DNA of 5,359 bases from an uncultured Eubacterium sp. (GTDB lineage Bacteria > Bacillota > Clostridia > Peptostreptococcales > Anaerovoracaceae): contig CAJJPZ010000154.1 in NCBI GenBank assembly GCA_905193765.1, positions 1 to 5,359 of the forward strand, in the 5' to 3' direction. A program made the position numbers and the translations under genes. A model generated the notes under the pieces. The model saw nothing but the letters and a program-made list of their open reading frames with translations. It was not told the origin of the DNA and ran no database searches. Numbering within the stretch: the stretch's first letter is position 1; each line of letters opens with the position of its first letter. Shown here in pieces: positions 1-5,359 of the stretch.

Positions 1-481
1 GATATTTCTTCAGTTTCTTAAGGTCAGCGTCAAAGAGCAATGTGCCATGATGGATTATACGTTCACCTTTTATTATTTGAGCATTACCAGAAATCTTATT
101 ATCCAGTATGGCTATATCGCTCTTATTACGCTTTGTCGCAGGAACATGCAGAGAATGCAGCATGTCGATAACGGGATCGAGAAACTCATCGTAACTATTC
201 AAGGCATTTTCATCGAATGTACTTATTATGCTGAAATTTATATTGCCTTTATCATGAAAGACTGCACCACCACCGGAGTTTCTTCTTGCCAGACTGATAC
301 CGTCTGCAGCTGCATCATCCACATTTACTTCTTCGAATATATTCTGATTCCTTCCAATGACTACAGAATCATCATTCGTCCATAAAATGAAGCAGTCATC
401 ATCGGTCACGGTCCTGCACAAGTACTCTTCAAGAGCCAGATTATAAAAAACATCAAAACTTTCACTTACAAACCACTTCAT
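1..481 (-). CDS. lplA: Lipoate-protein ligase A, N-terminal half (3' end outside window)
   Basis: Translating the minus strand from the ATG at 481 gives 160 open residues that run off the window edge. The family transfers lipoate to lipoyl-domain lysines through a lipoyl-AMP intermediate, in the cytoplasm. What is seen: an N-terminal ESFDVFYNLALEEYL segment; the lipoate/ATP-binding signature RRNSGGGAVFHDKGN at residues 66-80; and KRNKSDIAI (117-125) followed by NKISGNA, where Lys129 corresponds to the catalytic lysine (Lys133 of E. coli LplA). HHGTLLFDADL follows at 144-154. Full-length family members are about 330 residues, so roughly half is visible. The start is chosen because no in-frame ATG, GTG or TTG lies upstream before a TGA, and the N-terminus aligns with the family. 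It lies 28 bp after the E3 gene with no terminator, so it is probably co-transcribed, and it would modify Lys43 of the adjacent E2 and E3. The residual doubt is which lipoate ligase subfamily this is, because the C-terminal domain is not visible. Confidence 0.93.
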   Translation of the reverse strand, partial: MKWFVSESFDVFYNLALEEYLCRTVTDDDCFILWTNDDSVVIGRNQNIFEEVNVDDAAADGISLARRNSGGGAVFHDKGNINFSIISTFDENALNSYDEFLDPVIDMLHSLHVPATKRNKSDIAILDNKISGNAQIIKGERIIHHGTLLFDADLKKLKKY

Positions 482-509
482 TTTTCCTGCATAACCTTTC
501 CTATATCAA
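482..509 (-). promoter_or_regulatory. E3-lplA junction: weak ribosome binding region with overlapping mini-ORF
   Basis: The gap between the E3 stop codon and the lplA ATG has no ideally spaced Shine-Dalgarno site for lplA. AGGA at 485-488 sits only 3 nt from the ATG, and GGAAAGG at 495-501 is 13 nt away. The AGGA at 499-502 is instead 6 nt upstream of an out-of-frame ATG at 490-492. That ATG opens a reading frame of four codons (Met-Gln-Glu-Lys) whose TGA overlaps the lplA start as ATGA. Ligase translation may therefore be weak or coupled. That is inference; the spacings are read directly from the sequence. Confidence 0.4.
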
Positions 510-2246
510 TTAAAAGTGTATTGCTCTTCCATCCACCGCATGCATAGCTTCATGCATCACTTCGGATACGGTCGGATGCGGATGTATGGACATCGCAACT
601 TCCTCAGCAGTGCTCTCCAGCTTCATTGCCACTACAGCCTCTGCTATCATGTCTGTTGCATGGATGCAGTACATATGTACGCCTACGATCTCTCCATACT
701 TCGCTTCTGTTATTACCTTTACAAGACCTCTTTCTTCGCCTGCAACTTTGGCCTTGCCGTTTGCCATGAGCGGGAACTTGCCTACTTTGATCTTGCCGTA
801 TTTCTCTGCTGCCTGTTTCTCTGTAAGTCCCACACTTGCTATTTCCGGCTGGATGTATATCGCACTCGGGATCTTGTCATAATCCATGACTGCCTTCTCG
901 CCGCAGATGTTCTCTACAGCTACGATACCTTCCATCGATGCTGTATGTGCCAGCATAGCCTTGCCGTTTACGTCGCCTATAGCGTAGATATTGCTCACTG
1001 AAGTCTTCAGTGTATTGTCTGTAACTATGGCTCCGCGCTCTGTCTTTATTCCCAGAGATTCTGTGTCTATACCATCAAGGCTCGGACCTCTTCCTACTGC
1101 CATGAGCACCTGCTCAGCCGGAAGTTCCTGTACCTTGCCGTCTTTTTCGAATTTAACGCTGTCTGCTGTTATCTCTGTCACCTTTGCACTTGTATAGATA
1201 TTGATACCCATATCCTGAAGATGACCTGTTACCTGAGTCGTTATTTCTTCGTCTACCATAGGCAGGATCCTGTCGAGGAATTCCACTACGCTTACCTTCA
1301 CTCCGATAGTAGCGAGGAAATATGCGAACTCGATACCTATTACTCCGCCGCCGATGACTACCATCGATCCAGGAGCCTTATCTATGTCAAGCATCTCAGT
1401 ACTTGTCAGTACTGTTGCATCTGCTGAGATCTCGATCGGCAGGCTCTTTGCCTGTGATCCTGTAGCTATGATTATATTGTCGGCTGTTATCTTCTTGCCG
1501 TTGACTTCGATAGTGTGTGCATCCACCAGCTTGCCTTCGCCGTTTTCTATAGCTGCTCCGTTGCCTTTTACCAGACCCTGGACTCCGCCTACCAGCTGGC
1601 TGATCACTTTCTTCTTTCTTTCCTGTACCTTTGCAAGATCAAGTGTTGCATTGGATGTATCGACATCTACTACTCCGAAATTGCTGCTTTCCTTTACTTC
1701 CTTCAGCGCTTCAGCACTTCTCAGGAGAGCTTTCGTAGGTATGCAGCCGACGTTCAGGCATGTGCCTCCGAAGTTTTCCTTTTCTATGATAACTGTCTTC
1801 TTACCCATCTGTGCTGCCTTGATCGCTGCCACGTATCCGCCAGGGCCGCCTCCGATCACTGCGATCTCATAATCGTGACCGCTTCCTGCCGGTGCTGCTT
1901 TCTCCTCAGCCGCAGGTGCTGCTTCAGCTGCCGGTGCCGCTACTGCGTCTCCTGCATTGTCGCCGAGCTGCGCCAGTGATTCTGCGATAAGATCATCGAT
2001 GTTCTCATCTGCAGCTCCCACGATGGCGATAGGAAGCGTTACAGGGATCTGGTCTCCCGCCTCAATGAAGAGTTTTCTTACGACCCCGTCCCCTGTAGCT
2101 TCTATATCCATATTAGTCTTATCCGTTTCTACAGAGAACAGAGGCTCACCCTTTTTCACTTCTTCTCCCTCTGCCTTGTACCATTCGACCAGTTTACCTT
2201 CACTCATATTAAAGCCTAATTTAGGCATTATTATTACTTCTGCCAT
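510..2246 (-). CDS. lpdA: Dihydrolipoyl dehydrogenase (E3) with N-terminal lipoyl domain
   Basis: A 578-residue flavoprotein disulfide reductase that reoxidises dihydrolipoyl groups of the complex using FAD and NAD+. Residues 1-81 form a biotinyl/lipoyl domain with the lipoylation site ETDKTNMDIEA (Lys43), and residues 82-124 are an Ala/Pro/Glu-rich flexible linker. The E3 core starts at about 126 with the FAD dinucleotide motif GGGPGG (132-137). It then has the redox disulfide GGTCLNVGCIPTK (Cys163 and Cys168), an ATG motif at 261-263, the NAD-binding motif GGGVIG (299-304), the second FAD motif IYAIGDV (420-426), and the C-terminal interface motif HPHPTVSE with the His557/Glu562 catalytic dyad. 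Ordinary E3 is about 460-480 residues, so the added length is the lipoyl domain and linker. The start has AAAGGA 7 nt upstream (2254-2259), and the lipoyl fold begins at Met1. Fusions of this kind are known in clostridial-type and some other bacterial complexes (AcoL/PDH E3). No key residue is missing. Confidence 0.97.
   Translation of the reverse strand: MAEVIIMPKLGFNMSEGKLVEWYKAEGEEVKKGEPLFSVETDKTNMDIEATGDGVVRKLFIEAGDQIPVTLPIAIVGAADENIDDLIAESLAQLGDNAGDAVAAPAAEAAPAAEEKAAPAGSGHDYEIAVIGGGPGGYVAAIKAAQMGKKTVIIEKENFGGTCLNVGCIPTKALLRSAEALKEVKESSNFGVVDVDTSNATLDLAKVQERKKKVISQLVGGVQGLVKGNGAAIENGEGKLVDAHTIEVNGKKITADNIIIATGSQAKSLPIEISADATVLTSTEMLDIDKAPGSMVVIGGGVIGIEFAYFLATIGVKVSVVEFLDRILPMVDEEITTQVTGHLQDMGINIYTSAKVTEITADSVKFEKDGKVQELPAEQVLMAVGRGPSLDGIDTESLGIKTERGAIVTDNTLKTSVSNIYAIGDVNGKAMLAHTASMEGIVAVENICGEKAVMDYDKIPSAIYIQPEIASVGLTEKQAAEKYGKIKVGKFPLMANGKAKVAGEERGLVKVITEAKYGEIVGVHMYCIHATDMIAEAVVAMKLESTAEEVAMSIHPHPTVSEVMHEAMHAVDGRAIHF
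2004..2246 (-). repeat. Lipoyl-domain coding repeat, copy in the E3 gene
   Basis: This stretch encodes residues 1-81 of E3, which match residues 1-81 of E2 (encoded at 3568-3810) at 68 of 81 positions by hand count, without gaps. The first 26 coding bases plus one upstream base (2221-2247 versus 3785-3811) are identical, including synonymous positions. This points to duplication within the operon or later homogenisation between the copies. Confidence 0.85.
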
Positions 2247-2277
2247 TTCTGATTCCTTTCATGATGCTTGTAATCAG

Positions 2278-2387
2278 TCAAGCTTACAAATGTACGGCTA
2301 TAATTATGTAGCACTTTATAATATATCATCATCAGATTTGTCACTATTGTAGTTTTTAAAAGGAGAACCCTACATTCATAAGCTTGA
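2278..2387 (-). repeat. Long-range inverted repeat that could fold as an RNA stem between E2 and E3
   Basis: In transcript orientation the first arm is TCAAGCTTATGAATGTA (2387 down to 2371) and the second is TACATTTGTAAGCTTGA (2294 down to 2278). All 17 positions pair in RNA: 15 are Watson-Crick and the central two are U-G and G-U wobbles. On the opposite strand those two positions would be A-C mismatches, so the structure favours the operon's sense strand. After a single G-G mismatch the stem may continue inward for four more pairs (2367-2370 side with 2295-2299 side). The loop between the arms is 76 nt. Function is unknown: mRNA processing or stability element, attenuation-like control of E3, or remnant of a small inverted-repeat element. 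No flanking target-site duplication is evident. Confidence 0.5.
2315..2344 (-). promoter_or_regulatory. Possible sigma-A-type promoter for E3-lplA
   Basis: On the minus strand GTGACA (2339-2344; 5 of 6 to the TTGACA consensus) is followed after 18 bp by TATAAA (2315-2320; 5 of 6 to TATAAT). A transcript would start near 2308 and carry a leader of about 60 nt before the E3 ATG, without the first arm of the inverted repeat. The region is AT-rich, so such matches arise easily by chance; this is a candidate only. Confidence 0.3.
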
Positions 2388-2400
2388 TTCATACAATAAG

Positions 2401-3810
2401 TTATACCAATAAACTAATAGGATTTTCCAGTAATTTCTTGATCTCCGTAACGAACTGTGCAGCCAGCAGACCGTCTATGATCCTGTGGTCTACTGTGAGC
2501 TGGATGTTCATCATCGGCTTGATCTGTATCTCTTTGCTGCCGTCTTCCTTAGTCACAACAAAAGGTTCGTCCTTCGTTGAGCTTATGGATAATATGCCTA
2601 CTTCAGGCGGATTGATGATAGCAGTAAAGTTCTCTATGCCGAACATTCCCAGATTCGATATCGTGAATGTCCCGCCGGAATATTCATCTATAGCCAGCTT
2701 GCCTTCTCTTGCCTTCTCGAAGAGAGGTGTCGACGCCTTTGAAAGCTCAACGACGCTGAGGTTCTGTGAATCCTTGATATTAGGAACGATCAGACCTGTC
2801 GGCGATGCTACTGCTATACCGAGGTTGACACTCCTGTATTTGATTATCGTATCACCTACGAGAGATGAATTCATCTCAGGATACTTCTGCAGTGCAATGA
2901 CTGTTGCTCTTGCGATGAAGTCTGTAACTGACGTCTTCTTGTCCTGTGCAGCATTCACTTTCTTTCTCAGAGCGATGACATCTTCCATGTTTACTTTCTG
3001 TGTAAAGTAGAGATGAGGCGCAGTGAATTTGCTCTCTGACAGTCTGTCTCCGATGACCTTTCTCACGCCTGCATAAGGCACCTTTTCCAGGATCTCCTTG
3101 CCGTCAGCAGTGAATTCAGCTTCATCTGCAGCTGCCTCAGCTGCTGCTTCTGCCTTTTTCGCAGCTGCTGCCACAGCTTTTTCGACGTCTTCCTTCATGA
3201 TCTTGCCGTTCACGCCTGTTCCTGTGATATCTGCAAGGTCTATACCTTCTGCCTTCGCCATTGCAGCTGCAACAGGTGTTGCTTTTATCTTATTGGATTC
3301 CAGATAGTCCAGTATATCCTGTTCGCAGATACCGCCCTGCCAGCCTGTACCTGTTATGGCCAGATCTTCTATGGAAAGATCGTTCTCTGCAGCCACTCTT
3401 CTTGCTCTCGGCGTGATCTTCAGTCTGCCGCCTTCTGCCTTAGGGACTGCTGTCGGTTTTTTTTCTTCTGCAGGAGCCGCTGCCGGAGCTTCCTCTTTTT
3501 CCTCTGCAGGAGCTGCTCCGCCTGATTCCAGCTGTGCTTTGGCATCTGCAACGACAGCAGATACATCCTCGTCAGCTGCTCCGACTACTGCGATAGGCAG
3601 TGTTACAGGGATCTGATCCCCTTCTTCAATGAGAAGTTTCTTCACGACTCCGTCTGAAGTCGCTTCTATATCCATGTTTGTCTTGTCTGTTTCTATCGAA
3701 AAAAGAGGTTCACCCTTTGCGATCTCGTCGCCTTCGTTTTTATAACACTGCACCAGTTTGCCTTCGTTCATATTGAATCCGAGCTTAGGCATTATTATTA
3801 CTTCTGCCAT
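2401..3810 (-). CDS. Dihydrolipoyl acyltransferase (E2) of a 2-oxo acid/acetoin dehydrogenase complex
   Basis: A 469-residue E2 that forms the core of the complex and transfers the acyl group from lipoyl-lysine to CoA. Residues 1-81 are a lipoyl domain with Lys43 in ETDKTNMDIEA, and 82-128 are an Ala/Pro/Glu linker. Two peripheral subunit-binding domains follow in tandem: residues 131-168 (ITPRARRVAAEN to GTGWQGG) and 176-213 (ATPVAAAMAKAEG to GTGVNGK). An Ala-rich linker spans 214-232, and the catalytic domain runs from about 240 to 469. It contains SGGTFTISNLGMFGIENF, AIINPPEVGIL and the active-site motif DHRIIDG (His442, Asp446). The start has AGGAG (3818-3822) 7 nt upstream, only 18 bp after the E1 beta stop, which suggests coupled translation. 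Candidate symbols are pdhC or acoC; the acyl substrate cannot be told from E2. Two PSBDs instead of one, each lacking part of the basic patch, is the oddity. The catalytic domain looks intact. Confidence 0.96.
   Translation of the reverse strand: MAEVIIMPKLGFNMNEGKLVQCYKNEGDEIAKGEPLFSIETDKTNMDIEATSDGVVKKLLIEEGDQIPVTLPIAVVGAADEDVSAVVADAKAQLESGGAAPAEEKEEAPAAAPAEEKKPTAVPKAEGGRLKITPRARRVAAENDLSIEDLAITGTGWQGGICEQDILDYLESNKIKATPVAAAMAKAEGIDLADITGTGVNGKIMKEDVEKAVAAAAKKAEAAAEAAADEAEFTADGKEILEKVPYAGVRKVIGDRLSESKFTAPHLYFTQKVNMEDVIALRKKVNAAQDKKTSVTDFIARATVIALQKYPEMNSSLVGDTIIKYRSVNLGIAVASPTGLIVPNIKDSQNLSVVELSKASTPLFEKAREGKLAIDEYSGGTFTISNLGMFGIENFTAIINPPEVGILSISSTKDEPFVVTKEDGSKEIQIKPMMNIQLTVDHRIIDGLLAAQFVTEIKKLLENPISLLV
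3568..3810 (-). repeat. Lipoyl-domain coding repeat, copy in the E2 gene
   Basis: This is the partner of the lipoyl-coding stretch at the start of the E3 gene (2004-2246). The 13 amino-acid differences over 81 residues are mostly conservative (for example Val/Ile, Arg/Lys, Glu/Asp). The most marked is residue 22, Cys here and Trp in E3. The lipoylation loop around Lys43 is identical from residue 40 to 51. Confidence 0.85.
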
Positions 3811-3828
3811 TGTACCTCTCCTCTCTTC

Positions 3829-4809
3829 TTATTCGAAATATGTCTTTACTTTATCGTATACCTTGTCAGCTGACGGGATAAGAGGGAACTCGAGAGCCGG
3901 ACTGAACGGAAGCGGTACGTTAGGATTGTTTACTCTTCCGCATGGTGCGTCCAGATAATAGAACACGTCGTCAGCGATCGCTGCTGCAATCTCTGCACCT
4001 ACACCGCATCTCTCATAATCTTCATCAGCCACGATAAGCTTGCCTGTTTTCTTTACTGATTCGATGACAGTCTCCTTGTCGAGAGGAACTAAGGTTCTGA
4101 GGTCTATGATCTCACACTCGATGCCTTCCTTAGCCAGCTTTGCAGCAGCCTCCTCTGACTTCATTACCATCGATGAAGTTGCCACGATAGTGATATCCTT
4201 ACCTTCTCTTGCTATCCTTGCCTTGCCGAACGGGATAGGATCCACATTTTCTTCAACTTCGAATTTTGTATTGTAAACCATCTTGTGCTCAAGGAAGATT
4301 ACAGGGTCGTCATCTCTGATAGCAGTCTTCAGCAGACCTGCTGCTTCAGTTGCTGTTGACGGAAGTACTACCTTTGCTCCAGGGAAGTGTGCTGCCATTG
4401 CCTGGATCGACTGTGAATGCTGAGCAGCTGAAGATCTTCCTGCGCCGATAGGGCATCTGATAGTCATAGGAACATTGCACTGTCCGCCTGACATGTATCT
4501 GATCTTTGTCATCTGGTTGAACACCTGGTCTCCGGCTACTAGCAGGAAGTCTGAGAACATCAGCTCGATGACAGGTCTCAGTCCTGTGAGCGCCATACCT
4601 ACGCCCATACCTACGAATCCCTGTTCAGATATCGGAGTATCCTTTACTCTCAGATCGCCGTATTTTTCCAGCAGACCTGCTGTACACTTGAAGTTTCCTC
4701 CGATAAAACCGATGTCCTCTCCAAGCTGTACTATATTATCATCTCTTTCCATTTCCTGATCCAGTGCATTGCATATAGCCTGTGCATATGTCATTTCTTT
4801 CTTTGCCAT
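3829..4809 (-). CDS. E1 component beta subunit, ThDP-dependent 2-oxo acid/acetoin dehydrogenase
   Basis: This 326-residue transketolase-type beta subunit matches the usual length of about 325-330 for alpha2beta2 E1 enzymes. With E1 alpha it binds thiamine diphosphate and catalyses decarboxylation (or acetoin cleavage) and reductive acylation of E2. The pyrimidine-binding domain covers about residues 5-175. It carries LGEDIG (29-34), DTPISEQGFVG (57-67), where Glu62 fits the conserved cofactor-activating glutamate, MFSDF, NQMTKIRYMSGG (98-109), and AAQHSQS with His131. The C-terminal transketolase domain (about 200-320) includes ITIVATSSMV, EIIDLRTLVPLD and PLPFSPALE. AAAGGAG (4820-4826) lies 10 nt before the ATG, and the gene follows E1 alpha by 33 bp. 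Candidate names are pdhB or acoB. The segment DYERCGVGAEIAA recalls AcoB-like proteins as I remember them, but this does not settle the substrate. The gene appears intact. Confidence 0.95.
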   Translation of the reverse strand: MAKKEMTYAQAICNALDQEMERDDNIVQLGEDIGFIGGNFKCTAGLLEKYGDLRVKDTPISEQGFVGMGVGMALTGLRPVIELMFSDFLLVAGDQVFNQMTKIRYMSGGQCNVPMTIRCPIGAGRSSAAQHSQSIQAMAAHFPGAKVVLPSTATEAAGLLKTAIRDDDPVIFLEHKMVYNTKFEVEENVDPIPFGKARIAREGKDITIVATSSMVMKSEEAAAKLAKEGIECEIIDLRTLVPLDKETVIESVKKTGKLIVADEDYERCGVGAEIAAAIADDVFYYLDAPCGRVNNPNVPLPFSPALEFPLIPSADKVYDKVKTYFE

Positions 4810-4842
4810 TGTTATTGTTCTCCTTTCCGTTTCGTGAATAGA

Positions 4843-5359
4843 TTATAATGTTCCCTGCTGAAATACATCTGTGAAAGCTTCAGATGGATCAGGATAAGGG
4901 CTGTCTGCTGCGAATTTTACTGCTGCCTGTATCTCTGCTTCTACTCTTTCTTCCAGAGCTTCGATATCTGCTTCCTTGACTTTTCCTGACTCGATCATAG
5001 CTGCTCTGAAGTTCGTAACAGGGCATCTCTTCATCCAGTCTTCCTTCTCTGTCTCGCTTCTTCTCTTCCTGTATGTAGCCGGGTCGCCTACATGGTGTCC
5101 CTGCCATCTGTAAGTCTTGCACTCGATGATAGTCGGGCCCTTGCCTTCTCTTGCTCTCTTGACTGCTTTGACTGCAGCTTCGTAAACAGCGATTACATCC
5201 ATTCCATCTACCACTACTCCCAGGATATCGTAGGCTTTGGCTCTTACTGCCAGATCCGGAGTGTTCGTTACGTCACGGATGTCTACTGATATACCGTAAA
5301 GGTTGTTTTCAATAACATATACGCATGGGAGATCCCAGGCTGCCGCCATGTTGATACTT
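4843..5359 (-). CDS. E1 component alpha subunit, ThDP-dependent 2-oxo acid/acetoin dehydrogenase (5' part outside window)
   Basis: The frame is open to the window edge (in-frame codons from 5358), giving the last 171 residues of a protein that is normally about 320-370 residues. The visible part starts as SINMAAAWDLPCVYVIENNLYGIS, which is the end of the GDG-to-NN thiamine diphosphate/Mg binding motif. The Met codon at 5349 is therefore internal and is not the true start. Next come the conserved VDGMDV segment and the active-site loop TYRWQGHHVGDPATYRKR with a GHH histidine pair (codons at 5092-5097). The C-terminal helix-rich tail ends at DVFQQGTL. With the beta subunit encoded next it forms the heterotetrameric E1. 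Candidate names are pdhA or acoA; the substrate-determining N-terminal part is not visible. The promoter and upstream regulation of the operon lie outside the window. Confidence 0.94.
   Translation of the reverse strand, partial: SINMAAAWDLPCVYVIENNLYGISVDIRDVTNTPDLAVRAKAYDILGVVVDGMDVIAVYEAAVKAVKRAREGKGPTIIECKTYRWQGHHVGDPATYRKRRSETEKEDWMKRCPVTNFRAAMIESGKVKEADIEALEERVEAEIQAAVKFAADSPYPDPSEAFTDVFQQGTL

Larger units (their letters stand above)
2247..2400 (-). other. E2-E3 intergenic region, the longest non-coding stretch of the window
   Basis: These 154 bp are AT-rich and have no open reading frame of note. Three things can be seen on the minus strand: a pair of long complementary arms (2371-2387 and 2278-2294), a possible promoter (2315-2344), and the E3 Shine-Dalgarno site AAAGGA at 2254-2259. 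A smaller inverted repeat, TTGTAA (2284-2289) with TTACAA (2268-2273), overlaps the second arm. No GC-rich hairpin followed by a T-run is present after the E2 stop, so a classical terminator is not supported. The other gaps in the cluster are only 18-33 bp, which makes this one stand out. Confidence 0.6.

Noticed and set aside
47..385. Plus-strand open frame of 112 codons
   Set aside because: It lies antisense to the ligase coding region, which carries clear family motifs; its translation shows no recognisable domain.
1354..1872. Plus-strand open frame of 172 codons, with others at 516-1001, 1515-1979 and 1957-2352
   Set aside because: All are wholly or largely antisense to the intact E3 gene and have low-complexity, Ser/Cys/Ala-rich translations typical of shadow frames.
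1900..1960. Repetitive Ala/Pro-coding DNA as a tandem repeat (also near 3460-3520)
   Set aside because: It is explained by the flexible Ala/Pro/Glu linkers after the lipoyl domains; no regular DNA period.
2278..2387. Miniature insertion element (MITE) with terminal inverted repeats
   Set aside because: The arms could serve as terminal repeats, but the flanks (ATCAG and TTCAT on the plus strand) show no target-site duplication, and a single copy is visible; not called as a mobile element.
2345..2400. Rho-independent terminator after E2
   Set aside because: The region has a TTTT run (GGGTTCTCCTTTT on the minus strand) but no stable GC-rich hairpin directly before it; the long stem arms are 76 nt apart and not followed by a T-tract.
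2384..3010. Plus-strand open frame of 208 codons
   Set aside because: It is antisense to the E2 catalytic domain, with no motifs and no plausible ribosome binding site.
4889..5122. Second minus-strand frame of 77 codons inside E1 alpha
   Set aside because: It is an out-of-frame shadow of the E1 alpha C-terminus, which is itself well supported by motifs.
5347..5349. ATG at 5349 as the true start of E1 alpha
   Set aside because: The frame remains open upstream to the edge, and the preceding codons (Ser-Ile-Asn) match the conserved ThDP motif, so this Met is internal.
1..5359. CRISPR array, tRNA, rRNA, insertion sequence or phage genes
   Set aside because: No regularly spaced repeats, clover-leaf-like sequence, transposase or phage motifs were seen; the window is filled by the dehydrogenase-ligase operon.

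Overview
The window is one continuous minus-strand gene cluster for a 2-oxo acid (or acetoin) dehydrogenase multienzyme complex plus the enzyme that lipoylates it. In transcription order (high to low coordinate) it reads: E1 alpha (3' part only, cut by the window end), E1 beta, the E2 acyltransferase, E3 dihydrolipoyl dehydrogenase with its own lipoyl domain, and the N-terminal half of a lipoate-protein ligase that runs off the start of the window. All genes point the same way. The gaps are 33, 18, 154 and 28 bp, and no convincing rho-independent terminator lies between any of them, so at least E1 alpha to E2, and E3 to the ligase, look co-transcribed. No credible plus-strand gene is present.

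The genes fit one biochemical cycle. E1 alpha/beta (ThDP) decarboxylates a 2-oxo acid such as pyruvate, or cleaves acetoin, and reductively acylates the lipoyl lysine of E2. E2 passes the acyl group to CoA. E3 (FAD, redox disulfide, NAD) reoxidises the dihydrolipoyl group. The ligase would attach lipoate to the target lysines, which are residue 43 in both E2 and E3. The 81-residue lipoyl domains of E2 and E3 are about 84% identical by hand count. A lipoylated E3 and the alpha-beta-E2-E3 gene order are known from clostridial-type PDH and acetoin dehydrogenase clusters. The sequence does not settle whether pyruvate or acetoin is the substrate.

The likely host is a mid-GC member of the Firmicutes, probably an anaerobic Clostridia-type organism. 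The reasons are strong purine-rich Shine-Dalgarno sites, frequent ATA and AGA codons, the lipoyl-E3 architecture, and a salvage ligase beside the complex. This is an inference; no taxonomic marker is present.

The least ordinary part is the 154-bp E2-E3 gap (2247-2400). It holds two 17-nt arms (2371-2387 and 2278-2294) that pair along their whole length in the minus-strand transcript, because the only two non-Watson-Crick positions are G-U wobbles. A possible sigma-A-type promoter lies in the loop. E2 is also notable for two consecutive E3/E1-binding (PSBD) domains, each lacking part of the usual basic patch. I do not see a wholly new system here: this is a recognisable metabolic operon with a few unusual architectural and regulatory details.
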